Origin: Acetatifactor muris
Lineage (GTDB): Bacteria; Bacillota; Clostridia; Lachnospirales; Lachnospiraceae
Assembly (NCBI GenBank): GCA_023664365.1
Contig: JAMPFR010000019.1
Coordinates: forward strand, 1 to 49,036
Direction of reading: 5' to 3'
DNA: 49,036 nt
Shown: piece after piece, positions 24,861-32,734 of the stretch
Numbering within the stretch: position 1 is the first letter of the stretch
Layout of the letters: each line of letters starts with the position of its first letter
Translations under genes and position numbers: made by a program
Notes under the pieces: model-generated
Seen by the model: only the letters and a program-made list of their open reading frames with translations
What the model was told of the DNA's origin: nothing
Database searches by the model: none

Positions 24861-24986
24861 CTACTTGCTGAGCTTTTCAATAATAGCCTGAAGTGCTTTC
24901 AAGCATAGTGATGCTAAGAATCTGCATAAGCCGTTGATAGGCAGCAGATCTACCAGCAAAATGCAGAACTCTATTAATAGAGTCAT
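24861..24986 (-). CDS. Small hydrophobic peptide, 41 residues
   Basis: On the minus strand, ATG 24986 follows GGGAGGTG at six bases. The peptide (LLIEFCILLVDLLPINGLC..., ending AIIEKLSK) is a likely membrane helix with a charged tail, in size and character like type I toxins or small membrane regulators. It lies alone in the gap after the PAPS-reductase-like gene, against the direction of the operon. Confidence 0.45.
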   Translation of the reverse strand: MTLLIEFCILLVDLLPINGLCRFLASLCLKALQAIIEKLSK

Positions 24987-25093
24987 ATGAGGCACCTCCC
25001 TTCATTATGCTGATTAAAACCAACATAATGCAGGCAAGGCTTATGAGTATTATATATCAAAGTACAAAATTTGAAAAGGGGAAGAAGATAAAA

Positions 25094-25378
25094 GTGAATA
25101 GAACATTACCAATTTTATTCAATACCGAAATGGTGCAGGCGATACTGGAGGGCAGAAAAACGGTGACGCGGAGAGTGGTAAAATTCCTTCCCGGAGAAAA
25201 CCCGAGGTGGCTAGGATACAAGAGAGACGGGCTTGATCTGTACAATGGTGGAAATGAGCCCTGCAACAAGAAACCGCCGTATCAGGTTGGTGACATTCTG
25301 TATGTGAGGGAGACATGGTGTCAGGAGTATAGGAGGTACTGGTATAAAGCAGATAAGTTTTGTATCACATGCCAGTGA
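25094..25378 (+). pseudogene. ASCH-like phage protein, truncated
   Basis: The N-terminal 95 residues fit phage ASCH-domain proteins (LPILFNTEMVQAILEGRKTVTRR and YQVGDILYVRETWCQEY). Family members are about twice as long; this copy breaks off after YWYKADKF and stops at 25378. The GTG at 25094 matches the family's usual N-terminus. Confidence 0.6.
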
Positions 25379-25440
25379 CAGGACATAAATTCAGCGTAGC
25401 GGCGGCAGCCAATGGGGAATTGGGAGTTAAGGGAGATTGA
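25369..25440 (+). pseudogene. Fragment of an XF1762-like acyltransferase gene
   Basis: The frame reads VTGHKFSVAAAANGEL to a stop at 25438. GHKFSVAA matches residues 28-35 of the intact copy at 27501-27944. It is a short relic left by recombination directly after the broken ASCH gene. Confidence 0.5.
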
Positions 25441-25527
25441 GCGTATGCCGTGTGGAAGGTCGGACTTTTATGGGTGGCGGAAGGAATTTTATGGAATTTT
25501 TAATCAAAAATTAAAGGAGATGGGAAA

Positions 25528-25773
25528 ATGAAGAGAAGATGCACAGACGAATACGGAAATGCAGTTCCAGATTTAAAAGTTGGTGCAGTTGTCGAGAGCG
25601 ATTTAGCAATATTCACGGTTGGAGCAATCAACGAAAAGCCGAGGGACTGGCTTGTAATTATGGATAAGGATAAACCATATAAAATCAAGGATGAGGGTAA
25701 TCCAATGTCTAATTGCGTGAAAAGCGGAAATTATGCGGTAATTGCCCCATGTCTTGTGTTTTCGGAGTTATAG
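25528..25773 (+). CDS. Hypothetical phage protein
   Basis: ATG 25528 follows AAAGGAG. The 81-residue beta-rich product (DLKVGAVVESDLAIFTVGAI) may be a small barrel fold. It overlaps the YopX-like frame. Not recognised. Confidence 0.45.
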   Translation: MKRRCTDEYGNAVPDLKVGAVVESDLAIFTVGAINEKPRDWLVIMDKDKPYKIKDEGNPMSNCVKSGNYAVIAPCLVFSEL

Positions 25774-25993
25774 CAAAACCATCCGAAGGAAGCTTTTTGA
25801 GGGAGACATTTTGAAATGTGGAGGAAATCTTGTCGTAAAATGGAGTGAAAAATTTACGGGATGGTGTCTCACAAAAAAAGGGTGGCTGTACAACCATTTC
25901 TTCGGAGAAGTGTGTAAACCGGAAGACTGTGAGGTTATCGGAAACATTTTCGACAATCCAGAACTGATAGAAAGCGAGGCGCGAGATGAATAA
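25742..25993 (+). pseudogene. YopX-like protein, N-terminus missing
   Basis: The segment KLFEGDILKCGGNLVVKW to CEVIGNIFDNPELI matches the second half of the YopX phage family. The usual N-terminal half is absent and only TTG codons are available as starts, inside the previous gene. It is probably a recombination remnant. Confidence 0.5.
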
Positions 25994-26755
25994 AACAAAA
26001 ATTGACTGGTGCGACAGCACCTGGAATCCGGTAACAGGGTGCTTGCATGGATGCGAATACTGCTATGCAAGGGGGATAGCACACAGATTTTCGGGCGGCG
26101 GCGAAAATTGGACTGATGATAAAACGATTGTGCTTAACGAAAAGGCATATGAAGAAGAACAGGAAAAAGCAATCCCTTATCCGTATGGGTTTATACCTAC
26201 ATTCCATAGATACCGCCTGAATGACTACATATGCAAGAAAGGAAGAAATATATTTGTCTGCTCTATGGCTGATTTGTTCGGACATTGGATCCCGCTGGAG
26301 TGGCAACGTGAAGTGTTTACAGCTTGCCGGAAAGCTCCTCAACATAACTACATATTTCTCACAAAAAATCCGCAGATGTATGTGGTCCTGGATAAGCTGG
26401 GGGAGATGCCTGCTGATGATAATATGTGGTTCGGTGCGACTGTCACAACGCCGGTCCAATCCCGCATAACGGGAAAGAAAAGCGCAACTTGTTCCTGTCA
26501 ATGGAGCCGCTGCTATCTGATTTCGGAATTGGAGGTGACGAAGCTTTAAAGGATATAGGGTGGGTAATTATAGGGGCGGAAACAGGGCGCAGAAAGGCTA
26601 AAATAGTACCTGAGAAGTCATGGATTGATAATATCGTTAAACAGTGTAAAAGTGCTCATGTTCCGGTTTTCATGAAATCCAGCCTATCGGAGATATGGGG
26701 CGAACCGCTTATACAGGAATTCCCAATCGGTTTAAAACAGGGAGGTAAGCTATGA
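25986..26755 (+). CDS. DUF5131 (phage Gp37/Gp68) protein in two frames, possible -1 frameshift
   Basis: The first frame (25986-26477) holds the N-terminal part with the radical-SAM-like cluster C19-x3-C23-x2-C26 and SMADLFGHWIP. The second frame (from 26477) continues with KRNLFLSMEPLL, GWVIIGAETGRRKAKIV and the normal ending FPIGLKQGGKL. Joined, they give about 256 residues, the family's usual length. The switch falls exactly at GGGAAAG (26471-26477), in the phase G GGA AAG required for -1 slippage. So the gene is either frameshifted by programme or broken by an indel at the same spot. Confidence 0.65.
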
Positions 26756-26785
26756 CAGATGGGAGGTGTATATGCTCATGGGAAA

Positions 26786-27508
26786 ATGAAGATAGGACTT
26801 ATTGATGTTGACGGTCACAACTTTCCAAATTTACCACTGATGAAGTTATCTGCATGGCACAAGTCACAGGGCGATAGCGTGAAGTGGTACGATCCGTTAT
26901 TTGACAGCATGGGAGAGCCGCTTGACAAAGTATACATGTCAAAGGTGTTTAGCTTTACACCCGATTATCAATACCATGTGAACGCCAAAGAAGTCATAAA
27001 AGGCGGTAGTGGGTACTGTATCAGCCTTGAAAATGGAAAAGAGGTATATCACAAAGAAAATGATAGCCAACTCCCCTATGAGGTTGAGCATATATATCCC
27101 GATTACAGCCTATATCCCGAACTTACAAAAGATACCGCCTATGGCTTTATGAGCCGTGGTTGTCCGAGAGGGTGCGATTTCTGCCACGTTGAAGCAAAAG
27201 AGGGAAGAATGGCGTACAAAGTCGCTGATTTGTCGGAATTTTGGAGAGGGCAAAAGAATATTGTACTGCTTGACCCCAACCCTATAGCGTGTCGAGAGTG
27301 GAAAGACATTTTGGATGATTTTTTGAATGAGGGTGTGATACTTCCACCAGAGGAATTTAATAATCCGGAAAACGCATATATGAAGGCCAGATTTGAATTT
27401 GCGCGCATATGGGATGCAACAATCAAGACATCACAAGTTGACTTAAATCCTTGGGTATGGGTGATAAGGTTCAAGAGGTGCGAAAAGCCGGAGGTGGACA
27501 ATGCTTGA
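26786..27508 (+). CDS. Radical SAM protein with replaced C-terminus
   Basis: The N-terminal 150 residues look like phage radical SAM enzymes: KIGLIDVDGHNFPNLPLMKLSAWHK and the cluster motif CPRGCDFC. After NPIACREWKDIL the family sequence stops. A different block follows (EFARIWDATIKTSQVDLNPWVWVIRF) that resembles the end of another small phage protein. It is probably a fusion by deletion. Its activity is doubtful because the barrel is incomplete. Confidence 0.55.
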   Translation: MKIGLIDVDGHNFPNLPLMKLSAWHKSQGDSVKWYDPLFDSMGEPLDKVYMSKVFSFTPDYQYHVNAKEVIKGGSGYCISLENGKEVYHKENDSQLPYEVEHIYPDYSLYPELTKDTAYGFMSRGCPRGCDFCHVEAKEGRMAYKVADLSEFWRGQKNIVLLDPNPIACREWKDILDDFLNEGVILPPEEFNNPENAYMKARFEFARIWDATIKTSQVDLNPWVWVIRFKRCEKPEVDNA

Positions 27509-27944
27509 ATTAGTGCCAATAAGCCTGAAAGAGGCCAATGCTTTTGTGGAGCAGCACCACAGGCATCACAAGCCGGTTGTAGGACACAAGTTCAGTGTAG
27601 CCGCAAGCGACGGCACAAAGATTGTCGGCGTTGCAATCGTCGGCCGTCCAGTAAGCCGCTATATGGATGACGGATGGACGCTGGAGGTGAACCGACTATG
27701 CACGGATGGAACAAAAAATGCCTGCAGTTTCCTTTATTCTGCTGCTTGGAGAGCTGCTCGGAATATGGGCTATAAAAAGTTGATTACATATATTCTTGAC
27801 ACGGAGAACGGGGCAAGTCTTAAGGCAAGCGGATGGAAATGTGTCGGGGAAGCTGGCGGAAAGCGCTGGACGGGGATTAGACGTCCGGAAGTTGATTTAT
27901 ATCCGGCACAAATGAAGCTTCGATTTGAAATTACTGAAAAGTAG
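27501..27944 (+). CDS. XF1762-like N-acyltransferase (GNAT-like)
   Basis: The 147-residue protein has HHRHHKPVVGHKFSVAA, GVAIVGRPVSRYMDDGWTLEVNRLCTDG and KLITYILDTENGASLKASGW, diagnostic of this phage family. The GNAT fold suggests transfer of an acyl group to an unknown substrate, possibly a modified base in DNA. It overlaps the radical SAM stop by eight bases. Confidence 0.7.
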   Translation: MLELVPISLKEANAFVEQHHRHHKPVVGHKFSVAASDGTKIVGVAIVGRPVSRYMDDGWTLEVNRLCTDGTKNACSFLYSAAWRAARNMGYKKLITYILDTENGASLKASGWKCVGEAGGKRWTGIRRPEVDLYPAQMKLRFEITEK

Positions 27945-27958
27945 AAGGAAATCATATT

Positions 27959-28450
27959 ATGACAGATTATGAATGGCTTACTCAAATGGGTCTGTGCCAC
28001 AAGTGCAGGCGGGAAAAAGCGGCGCCTGATAAGAAGTACTGCTTTGATTGCTTGGAAAAGATTAGGGAAGATAATGCCAAGCGGTACGATCCCGAAAAAG
28101 CCAAGGCATATCAGGAGAGGCGCAGAGAACTTTATCAGGAGAAAAAACGGGATGGTATATGTGTCAGGTGCAGCAAGAAAGCGTCTTATGGAATATATTG
28201 TTATGAGCATTACATAAAAGAGTGCAGAAGGAGAGCAAAAAGATGTCAGGATGCAAAGATGCGGCGGCATGACAGGGGCTTGATTCCCGAAAAAAGAAAA
28301 GCAGAAGGATTATGTATATGGTGCGGAGAGATGGCGGTAAGTGGAACAAACGCTTGTGAAAGGCATATTAAAATTTTCCATGATGCAGGTAAAAAGGGAA
28401 GCGTGAAAGGAGCGATAAATTTTGGAAACTGGCAAAATCGAAGAATTTAG
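27959..28450 (+). CDS. Phage protein with repeated zinc-ribbon motifs
   Basis: The 163-residue protein has three CxxC pairs (CHKC/CFDC, CVRC/CYEH, CIWC/CERH) spaced through basic helices, so probably two or three zinc sites. Likely DNA or RNA binding. It overlaps the recombinase start by 29 bases. Confidence 0.55.
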   Translation: MTDYEWLTQMGLCHKCRREKAAPDKKYCFDCLEKIREDNAKRYDPEKAKAYQERRRELYQEKKRDGICVRCSKKASYGIYCYEHYIKECRRRAKRCQDAKMRRHDRGLIPEKRKAEGLCIWCGEMAVSGTNACERHIKIFHDAGKKGSVKGAINFGNWQNRRI

Positions 28451-29228
28451 AGCATATTTAATGGATTTGGAGCGTTCGCAAAATACGATTGATAATTACA
28501 TGTGGGCTCTAAAGGCTTTCTTCCAGAGGTATCCTGACGTGAATAAAGAAAATATGCTCGACTTTAAAAAATGGCTCCTTGAGGAGAAAAAGCCCAAAAC
28601 AGCACACAACCGGATCGTCGCGCTGAATCAGTATTGCCTATTCATAAAGCACCCGGAATATTGCGTAAAAGGGATCAAGATACACCAAAGTACAACGGTG
28701 GAAAACGTGATTACGCTGGAAGAATATGAAAATTTACTGGACTGCCTGCGCCAGGACGGAAATGAGCGCGGGTATTGGATGATTAAATTTCTCACAAAAA
28801 CCGGTGCGCGGGTAAGTGAATTTATAAGGCTGACAAAAGATGGACTGGACACAGGATATTGTGAGATGTGGACAAAAGGAAAAATCCGTAGAATATACAT
28901 ACCAAATACACTGATTGAAGAGAGTAGGGGATATTTTGACAAGCAGGAGTCGGAATACCTTTTTACAAACAGATTCGGGGAGCAGATGACAGCACGCGGG
29001 GTATCCCAGAATATCAAAAATTGGGCAAAGAAATATGGGATACGGGATGAGGTGGCACACCCTCATTCCTTTAGGCATTTATATGCAATAGAGTTTTTGA
29101 AGCACAATTCAAATATTTCCCTGTTGGCTGATTTAATGGGACATTCAAGTGTGAATACAACATCAATATATCTGAAATTAAGCAGAGAGGAGCAGATGCG
29201 GCAATTCAATGAAGCATCAAATTGGTAG
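28422..29228 (+). CDS. Second tyrosine recombinase, XerC/D-like
   Basis: The 268-residue protein has an N-terminal SAM-like domain and catalytic residues Arg in TGARVSEF, Lys in TKGKIRRIY, HSFRH, GHSS and Tyr in TSIYLKLS. The start is TTG 28422 with an AAAGGAG site. A recombinase before the late genes is separate from the integrase; it may act in DNA inversion, resolution of multimers, or as late-region regulator. Confidence 0.75.
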   Translation: METGKIEEFRAYLMDLERSQNTIDNYMWALKAFFQRYPDVNKENMLDFKKWLLEEKKPKTAHNRIVALNQYCLFIKHPEYCVKGIKIHQSTTVENVITLEEYENLLDCLRQDGNERGYWMIKFLTKTGARVSEFIRLTKDGLDTGYCEMWTKGKIRRIYIPNTLIEESRGYFDKQESEYLFTNRFGEQMTARGVSQNIKNWAKKYGIRDEVAHPHSFRHLYAIEFLKHNSNISLLADLMGHSSVNTTSIYLKLSREEQMRQFNEASNW

Positions 29229-29445
29229 GATGAAAGAGATGAAATTGGATCCAATACTTTATAATTCAATTGCAGAAACAGGCAATGTATTTGTCCTTAC
29301 CGAGAAAGGATATAAGGAAACTCCGGACAGGATAAAAGCAGAGAGAAAGATAGGGCATCCATTAAAGGGTTATGAACGTGGCGTGCCTGCATCATGGATA
29401 AAAAAGGGGTATGTAGAAGAGAAGCCGGAGGAATGTTTGATATGA
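29209..29445 (+). CDS. Small hypothetical phage protein
   Basis: The 78-residue basic product overlaps the recombinase end. The start may be 29239 (MKLDPILYN). Not recognised. Confidence 0.4.
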   Translation: MKHQIGRMKEMKLDPILYNSIAETGNVFVLTEKGYKETPDRIKAERKIGHPLKGYERGVPASWIKKGYVEEKPEECLI

Positions 29446-29548
29446 GTAGACAAATCCCAGGTCTGCAGTAAAAAGAGGGAAATTTTGTGGATGAACTTCA
29501 GCCCCGTGAAACAGATGAGCTTAGAACTTAGTTAAAATAATAAGAAAG

Positions 29549-29591
29549 GAGCCGAGCCTCCGGCCGGGGTAACGTGTACACGGGCTCTTTT
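29549..29591 (+). terminator. Terminator-like hairpin before the methyltransferase gene
   Basis: A doubled GAGCC (29549-29558) faces GGGCTC (29582-29587) followed by TTTT. It resembles the later hairpins with doubled AGAGCC. The methyltransferase ATG lies 10 bases further, so it must be read through or the gene has another promoter. Confidence 0.5.
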
Positions 29592-29599
29592 CAGAAAAA

Positions 29600-31405
29600 A
29601 TGATTAATGGAGAAATAATAATCGATAACTTCGCAGGCGGCGGAGGAGCCAGCACCGGCATAGAGATAGCCACGGGCTACAGTGTGGACATAGCAATCAA
29701 CCATGACCCGGAAGCTATCCGGATGCACAAAGCAAACCATCCGGCCACAAAACATTATTGTGAGGATGTATGGCAGGTAAATCCGGTAAAAGTATGTGAT
29801 GGAAGACCCGTGGCTCTTGCATGGTTTTCCCCTGATTGTAAGCACTTTTCAAAGGCAAAAGGCGGAAAGCCCAAGGATAAGAACATCCGGGGCCTTGCAT
29901 GGGTTGCCTGCCGGTGGGCAGGACTGGTAAGGCCGCGGGTAATCATGCTGGAGAATGTGGAAGAGTTTAAGACATGGGGCCCGCTGAACCGGGGCCATAG
30001 GCCCATAAAGGCAAAGCAGGGCGTGACCTTTGAACGATTCATACACCAGATGGAGCAGATGGGGTATGAGGTGCAGTACCGGGAACTGGTGGCGGCGGAC
30101 TATGGGGCGCCGACCATGCGTAAAAGGTTTTTCCTGATTGCCCGCTGTGACGGGAAGCCCATTACCTGGCCGGAACGGACACACGGTCCTGCAGACAGCC
30201 CGGAGGTCAAGTCAGGAGTTTTAAAGCCCTATGTGGGGGCGTATACACAGATAGATTTTTCCCTGCCGTGTCCCTCTATCTTTGAAACGGCGGAAGAAAT
30301 CAAAGAAAAGTACGGTATCCGGGCGGTGAGGCCGTTGGCGGAAAAGACCATGGAGCGGATTGCGAGGGGATTAAAGAAATTTGTGATAGATAATACGGAG
30401 CCATTCATTATCCAGTGCAACCATGGAGGGGAACGCAGACCCCAGAGTATACATGATCCCATGCCCACAATCACGGGGAAACATGGCTTTGGGGTGGTAG
30501 AGCCGTACATTATTCCCATAGGGTACGGTGAGAAGAAAGGACAGCAGCCAAGGACACATGATATAAAGGAGCCGTTGCCCACCATAGTTGGAAGTGGGAA
30601 ACATTATCTGTGTGAAGCCTACATTATGTGCAATAATGAAAATAATGTGGGGGCAAGCATTGGAAGTCCGCTTCCGACGATTACGACCGGAAACAGGAAT
30701 TTTGTAGTAGCTCCGACTCTTATCCAGTACCATTCCGCGACATCCGAAAAGGAGGTGAGGGGGCAGAAGGTAACGGAACCGGTCATGACGGTGGACGCAT
30801 CCAACCGATATGGGCTGGTGACATCATTTCTGCGTAAATATTGTGACGGCGGGTGCAAAGGAGACGGAGACAGCATGGAGCCTCCCCTGTCTGCAGTAAC
30901 AGCATGGGATCATAACAGTATATGCGCAGCGGTCTTGGTACAGATGAATAACCATTGCGACGGAAGAGATATAAAAGAGCCAATGCGTACAATTACAGCT
31001 GGGGACGGGCACTTCGGAGAAGTCAGGGCGTTTCTGATTAAGTATTACGGGCAGGGAACCGGGCAGGATATAAAAAATCCTCTGGATACAGTCACAGCGC
31101 ATGATAGGTTCGGGCTTGTGACAATAGAGGGTGTTGAATATCAGATAGTAGACATAGGCTTAAGGATGTTGGAACCGCGGGAACTGTACGGGTGCCAGGG
31201 ATTTCCGGAAGATTATATAATCGACCATGACTGTACTGGTAAGGCGTATCCAAGATCGGAACAGGTCAGGCGCTGCGGCAATGCGGTATGTCCGCCTATC
31301 CCGGCAGCACTTGTCAAAGCGAACCTGCCGGAGCTGTGTGTGGCGAAGCGCACAGGAAACATGAGGATTGCCCAGGAGGAGACAGGGCAGCTGAGGTTTG
31401 CTTAA
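29600..31405 (+). CDS. DNA (cytosine-5) methyltransferase with repeated central region
   Basis: The 601-residue enzyme has motif I (DNFAGGGGASTGIE), catalytic Cys80 in SPDCKHFSK (motif IV), ENVEEF (VI) and QYRELVAADYGAPTMRKRFFL (VIII), then the C-terminal motif (RMLEPRELYGCQGFPEDY). It methylates cytosine in phage DNA, probably against host restriction. The target-recognition region (about 270-540) is unusually long and made of about six degenerate units with P-x-x-T-I-T or P-x-x-T-V-x-A followed by an exposed strand. No ribosome binding site is clear before ATG 29600. Confidence 0.85.
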   Translation: MINGEIIIDNFAGGGGASTGIEIATGYSVDIAINHDPEAIRMHKANHPATKHYCEDVWQVNPVKVCDGRPVALAWFSPDCKHFSKAKGGKPKDKNIRGLAWVACRWAGLVRPRVIMLENVEEFKTWGPLNRGHRPIKAKQGVTFERFIHQMEQMGYEVQYRELVAADYGAPTMRKRFFLIARCDGKPITWPERTHGPADSPEVKSGVLKPYVGAYTQIDFSLPCPSIFETAEEIKEKYGIRAVRPLAEKTMERIARGLKKFVIDNTEPFIIQCNHGGERRPQSIHDPMPTITGKHGFGVVEPYIIPIGYGEKKGQQPRTHDIKEPLPTIVGSGKHYLCEAYIMCNNENNVGASIGSPLPTITTGNRNFVVAPTLIQYHSATSEKEVRGQKVTEPVMTVDASNRYGLVTSFLRKYCDGGCKGDGDSMEPPLSAVTAWDHNSICAAVLVQMNNHCDGRDIKEPMRTITAGDGHFGEVRAFLIKYYGQGTGQDIKNPLDTVTAHDRFGLVTIEGVEYQIVDIGLRMLEPRELYGCQGFPEDYIIDHDCTGKAYPRSEQVRRCGNAVCPPIPAALVKANLPELCVAKRTGNMRIAQEETGQLRFA

Positions 31406-31672
31406 AGTTAGCAGGAAGGAGAATCGTTTAACAACACGGAATAGTGAAGGCATAAGTGAAGAGCAGGGGAAGCTATTGAGGCTTCCCTGCAGGGTGGGGG
31501 ACACGGTATATACAAATAAGTGATTTGACAAATGTACCTTAAGATGTCATAATAAAAACAGCCAGTAATTCCGTTATTCACACTATTAATTTCATGCTGC
31601 TCTGTTATGTGGGCGACGAAACCGTTAAGGGGAAACGCAAGTTGCAGATTTATTGTAACAGGAGGCACTATT
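31406..31672. other. Gap after the methyltransferase
   Basis: Apart from a truncated small-protein frame (31413-31523), nothing recognisable lies in the first part of the 490-base gap between the methyltransferase and terS. The second part holds a small ORF, a tRNA-like element and a terminator-like hairpin, listed separately. Confidence 0.5.
31413..31523 (+). pseudogene. Truncated phage small protein
   Basis: The frame reads ENRLTTRNSEG and then LLRLPCRVGDTVYTN, two conserved ends of a common Clostridia phage protein whose middle is missing. No ATG/GTG/TTG starts it. An in-frame AGG (31413) exists but lacks a clear ribosome binding site, so this is treated as a deletion remnant. Confidence 0.4.
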
Positions 31673-31759
31673 ATGACAATGATAGAAATTATTAAAAATG
31701 CTATTGGTGGGACAGGTGGGTGTGGGATTTGGAACCCAATAGATGAGCAGGGAGATTAA
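31673..31759 (+). CDS. Tiny ORF before terS, 28 residues
   Basis: ATG 31673 follows a perfect AGGAGG at seven bases. The peptide has an amphipathic start (TMIEIIKNAIGG) and a Gly-rich turn (GGTGGCGIW). It could be a leader peptide or a signalling/holin-like peptide. It ends just before the tRNA-like element. Confidence 0.4.
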   Translation: MTMIEIIKNAIGGTGGCGIWNPIDEQGD

Positions 31760-31772
31760 AAAGCGGGTAATC

Positions 31773-31811
31773 GGATTGGACACCGGGGGGGTTCGACTCC
31801 CCCCAATCCCA
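31773..31811 (+). other. tRNA/tmRNA-like 3' element before terS
   Basis: GGGGGG, loop TTCGACT, CCCCCC (31786-31804) form a perfect T-arm, and AATCC after it pairs with GGATT at 31773. Discriminator-like A31811 follows. There is no proper D or anticodon arm. It mimics the 3' half of a tRNA or tmRNA: an attachment-site relic, an RNA-processing signal, or a structural mimic. Confidence 0.5.
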
Positions 31812-31820
31812 TTATACCTC

Positions 31821-31870
31821 AAGAGCCAAGAGCCAATGCATGGAGCAATCCGTGTACCGGCTCTTTTTTT
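31821..31870 (+). terminator. Hairpin A with doubled AAGAGCC, directly before terS
   Basis: AAGAGCC occurs twice (31821-31834). The second copy pairs with GGCTCTT (31859-31865), and TGCATGGA pairs with TCCGTGTA around a GCAA tetraloop; seven T follow. The terS start lies only 27 bases downstream, so late transcription must pass it. The first AAGAGCC copy could pair instead, forming an alternative structure. Confidence 0.65.
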
Positions 31871-31897
31871 GTTTTGGAAAGAAAGCGGGGTGAGATA

Positions 31898-32734
31898 AGG
31901 GAGAACTACCAGAAGGCAGAAGCTGACTACATGGCCGGAATGAAATATAAAGACATAGCTAAGAAGTACAACACCACCATTAACACGGTCAAGAGCTGGA
32001 AGAAGCGGTATGACTGGAACCGGAAAGAGGGTGCACCCCAAAAGGGAAAAGGGTGCACACAAAATAAAGAGGGTGCACCCGCACACCCGGAGCAGATGGA
32101 TGACGGTACAAGAGAGACTGTGCAGAATAAAGACCTGACCCCGGAGCAGCAGATGTTCTGCATTTATTATATTCGTACATTCAATGCAACGCAGAGCTAC
32201 CTTAAGGCATATGGATGCAGTTATAATGTGGCAAATGCGGAGGGGTACAAACTTCTTGTAAAACCATGTGTTAAGAAGGAAATAGAACGCCTCAAAGAAA
32301 TCAAGCGCCAGATGATAGTTTCCGGCGCGGAGGACATTGTGGAGCTGCAGATGCGGATAGCCTTTTCCGACATAGGGGAGTATTTGACGTTTGGCCGGGA
32401 GCCGGGGGTGAAGGGAGATGTCAATGTGGTGCGCCTGAACGATTCAAGTGAAGTTGATACACAGCTGATACAGGAGGTCAAACAAGGCAAGGCAGGCGTT
32501 TCCGTAAAACTGGCAGACAAGCAGAAAGCAATGGACTGGCTTTCCAGATATTTCCTGATACATCCGGAGGACAAGTACAAAGCAGAATTTGACAGGAGGC
32601 GGGTGGAGCCGGAGGATTCAGACGTTGATACAGACGCGCCGAATGGCTTTGTTGATGCGCTGAAGGCCCAGGCGGAATCTGTTATGGAGGAAGCGGGTGA
32701 GATAATTGAAACAGAAGACATTATTCAGATTTAG
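31898..32734 (+). CDS. terS: Terminase small subunit, apparent AGG start
   Basis: The protein binds phage DNA and guides packaging. Residues 13-50 form an HTH (MKYKDIAKKYNTTINTVKSW); the terminase_2 domain follows with LTPEQQMFCIYYIRTFNATQSYLKAYG. Homologues begin a few residues before NYQKAEADYMAGM. No ATG/GTG/TTG is there. TTG 31874 is in frame but has no binding site and lies four bases after the terminator T-run. AGG 31898 stands four bases after GGGGTGA (31887-31893) and would give (M)ENYQKAEADYM, 278 residues. I infer initiation at AGG by the phage tRNA at 37678; ATA 31895 is an alternative. Confidence 0.75.
   Translation, partial: RENYQKAEADYMAGMKYKDIAKKYNTTINTVKSWKKRYDWNRKEGAPQKGKGCTQNKEGAPAHPEQMDDGTRETVQNKDLTPEQQMFCIYYIRTFNATQSYLKAYGCSYNVANAEGYKLLVKPCVKKEIERLKEIKRQMIVSGAEDIVELQMRIAFSDIGEYLTFGREPGVKGDVNVVRLNDSSEVDTQLIQEVKQGKAGVSVKLADKQKAMDWLSRYFLIHPEDKYKAEFDRRRVEPEDSDVDTDAPNGFVDALKAQAESVMEEAGEIIETEDIIQI

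Noticed and set aside
31413-31415. A fifth AGG start at 31413
   Set aside because: The base before it is C, there is no upstream binding site, and the protein is a deletion remnant.
31724-31811. Complete class II tRNA before terS
   Set aside because: The D-arm is poor, the anticodon loop would have nine bases, and a tiny ORF overlaps; only the T-arm/acceptor part is convincing.
31874-31897. TTG 31874 as the terS start
   Set aside because: It has no ribosome binding site and lies four bases after the terminator T-run; the family start fits AGG 31898 better.
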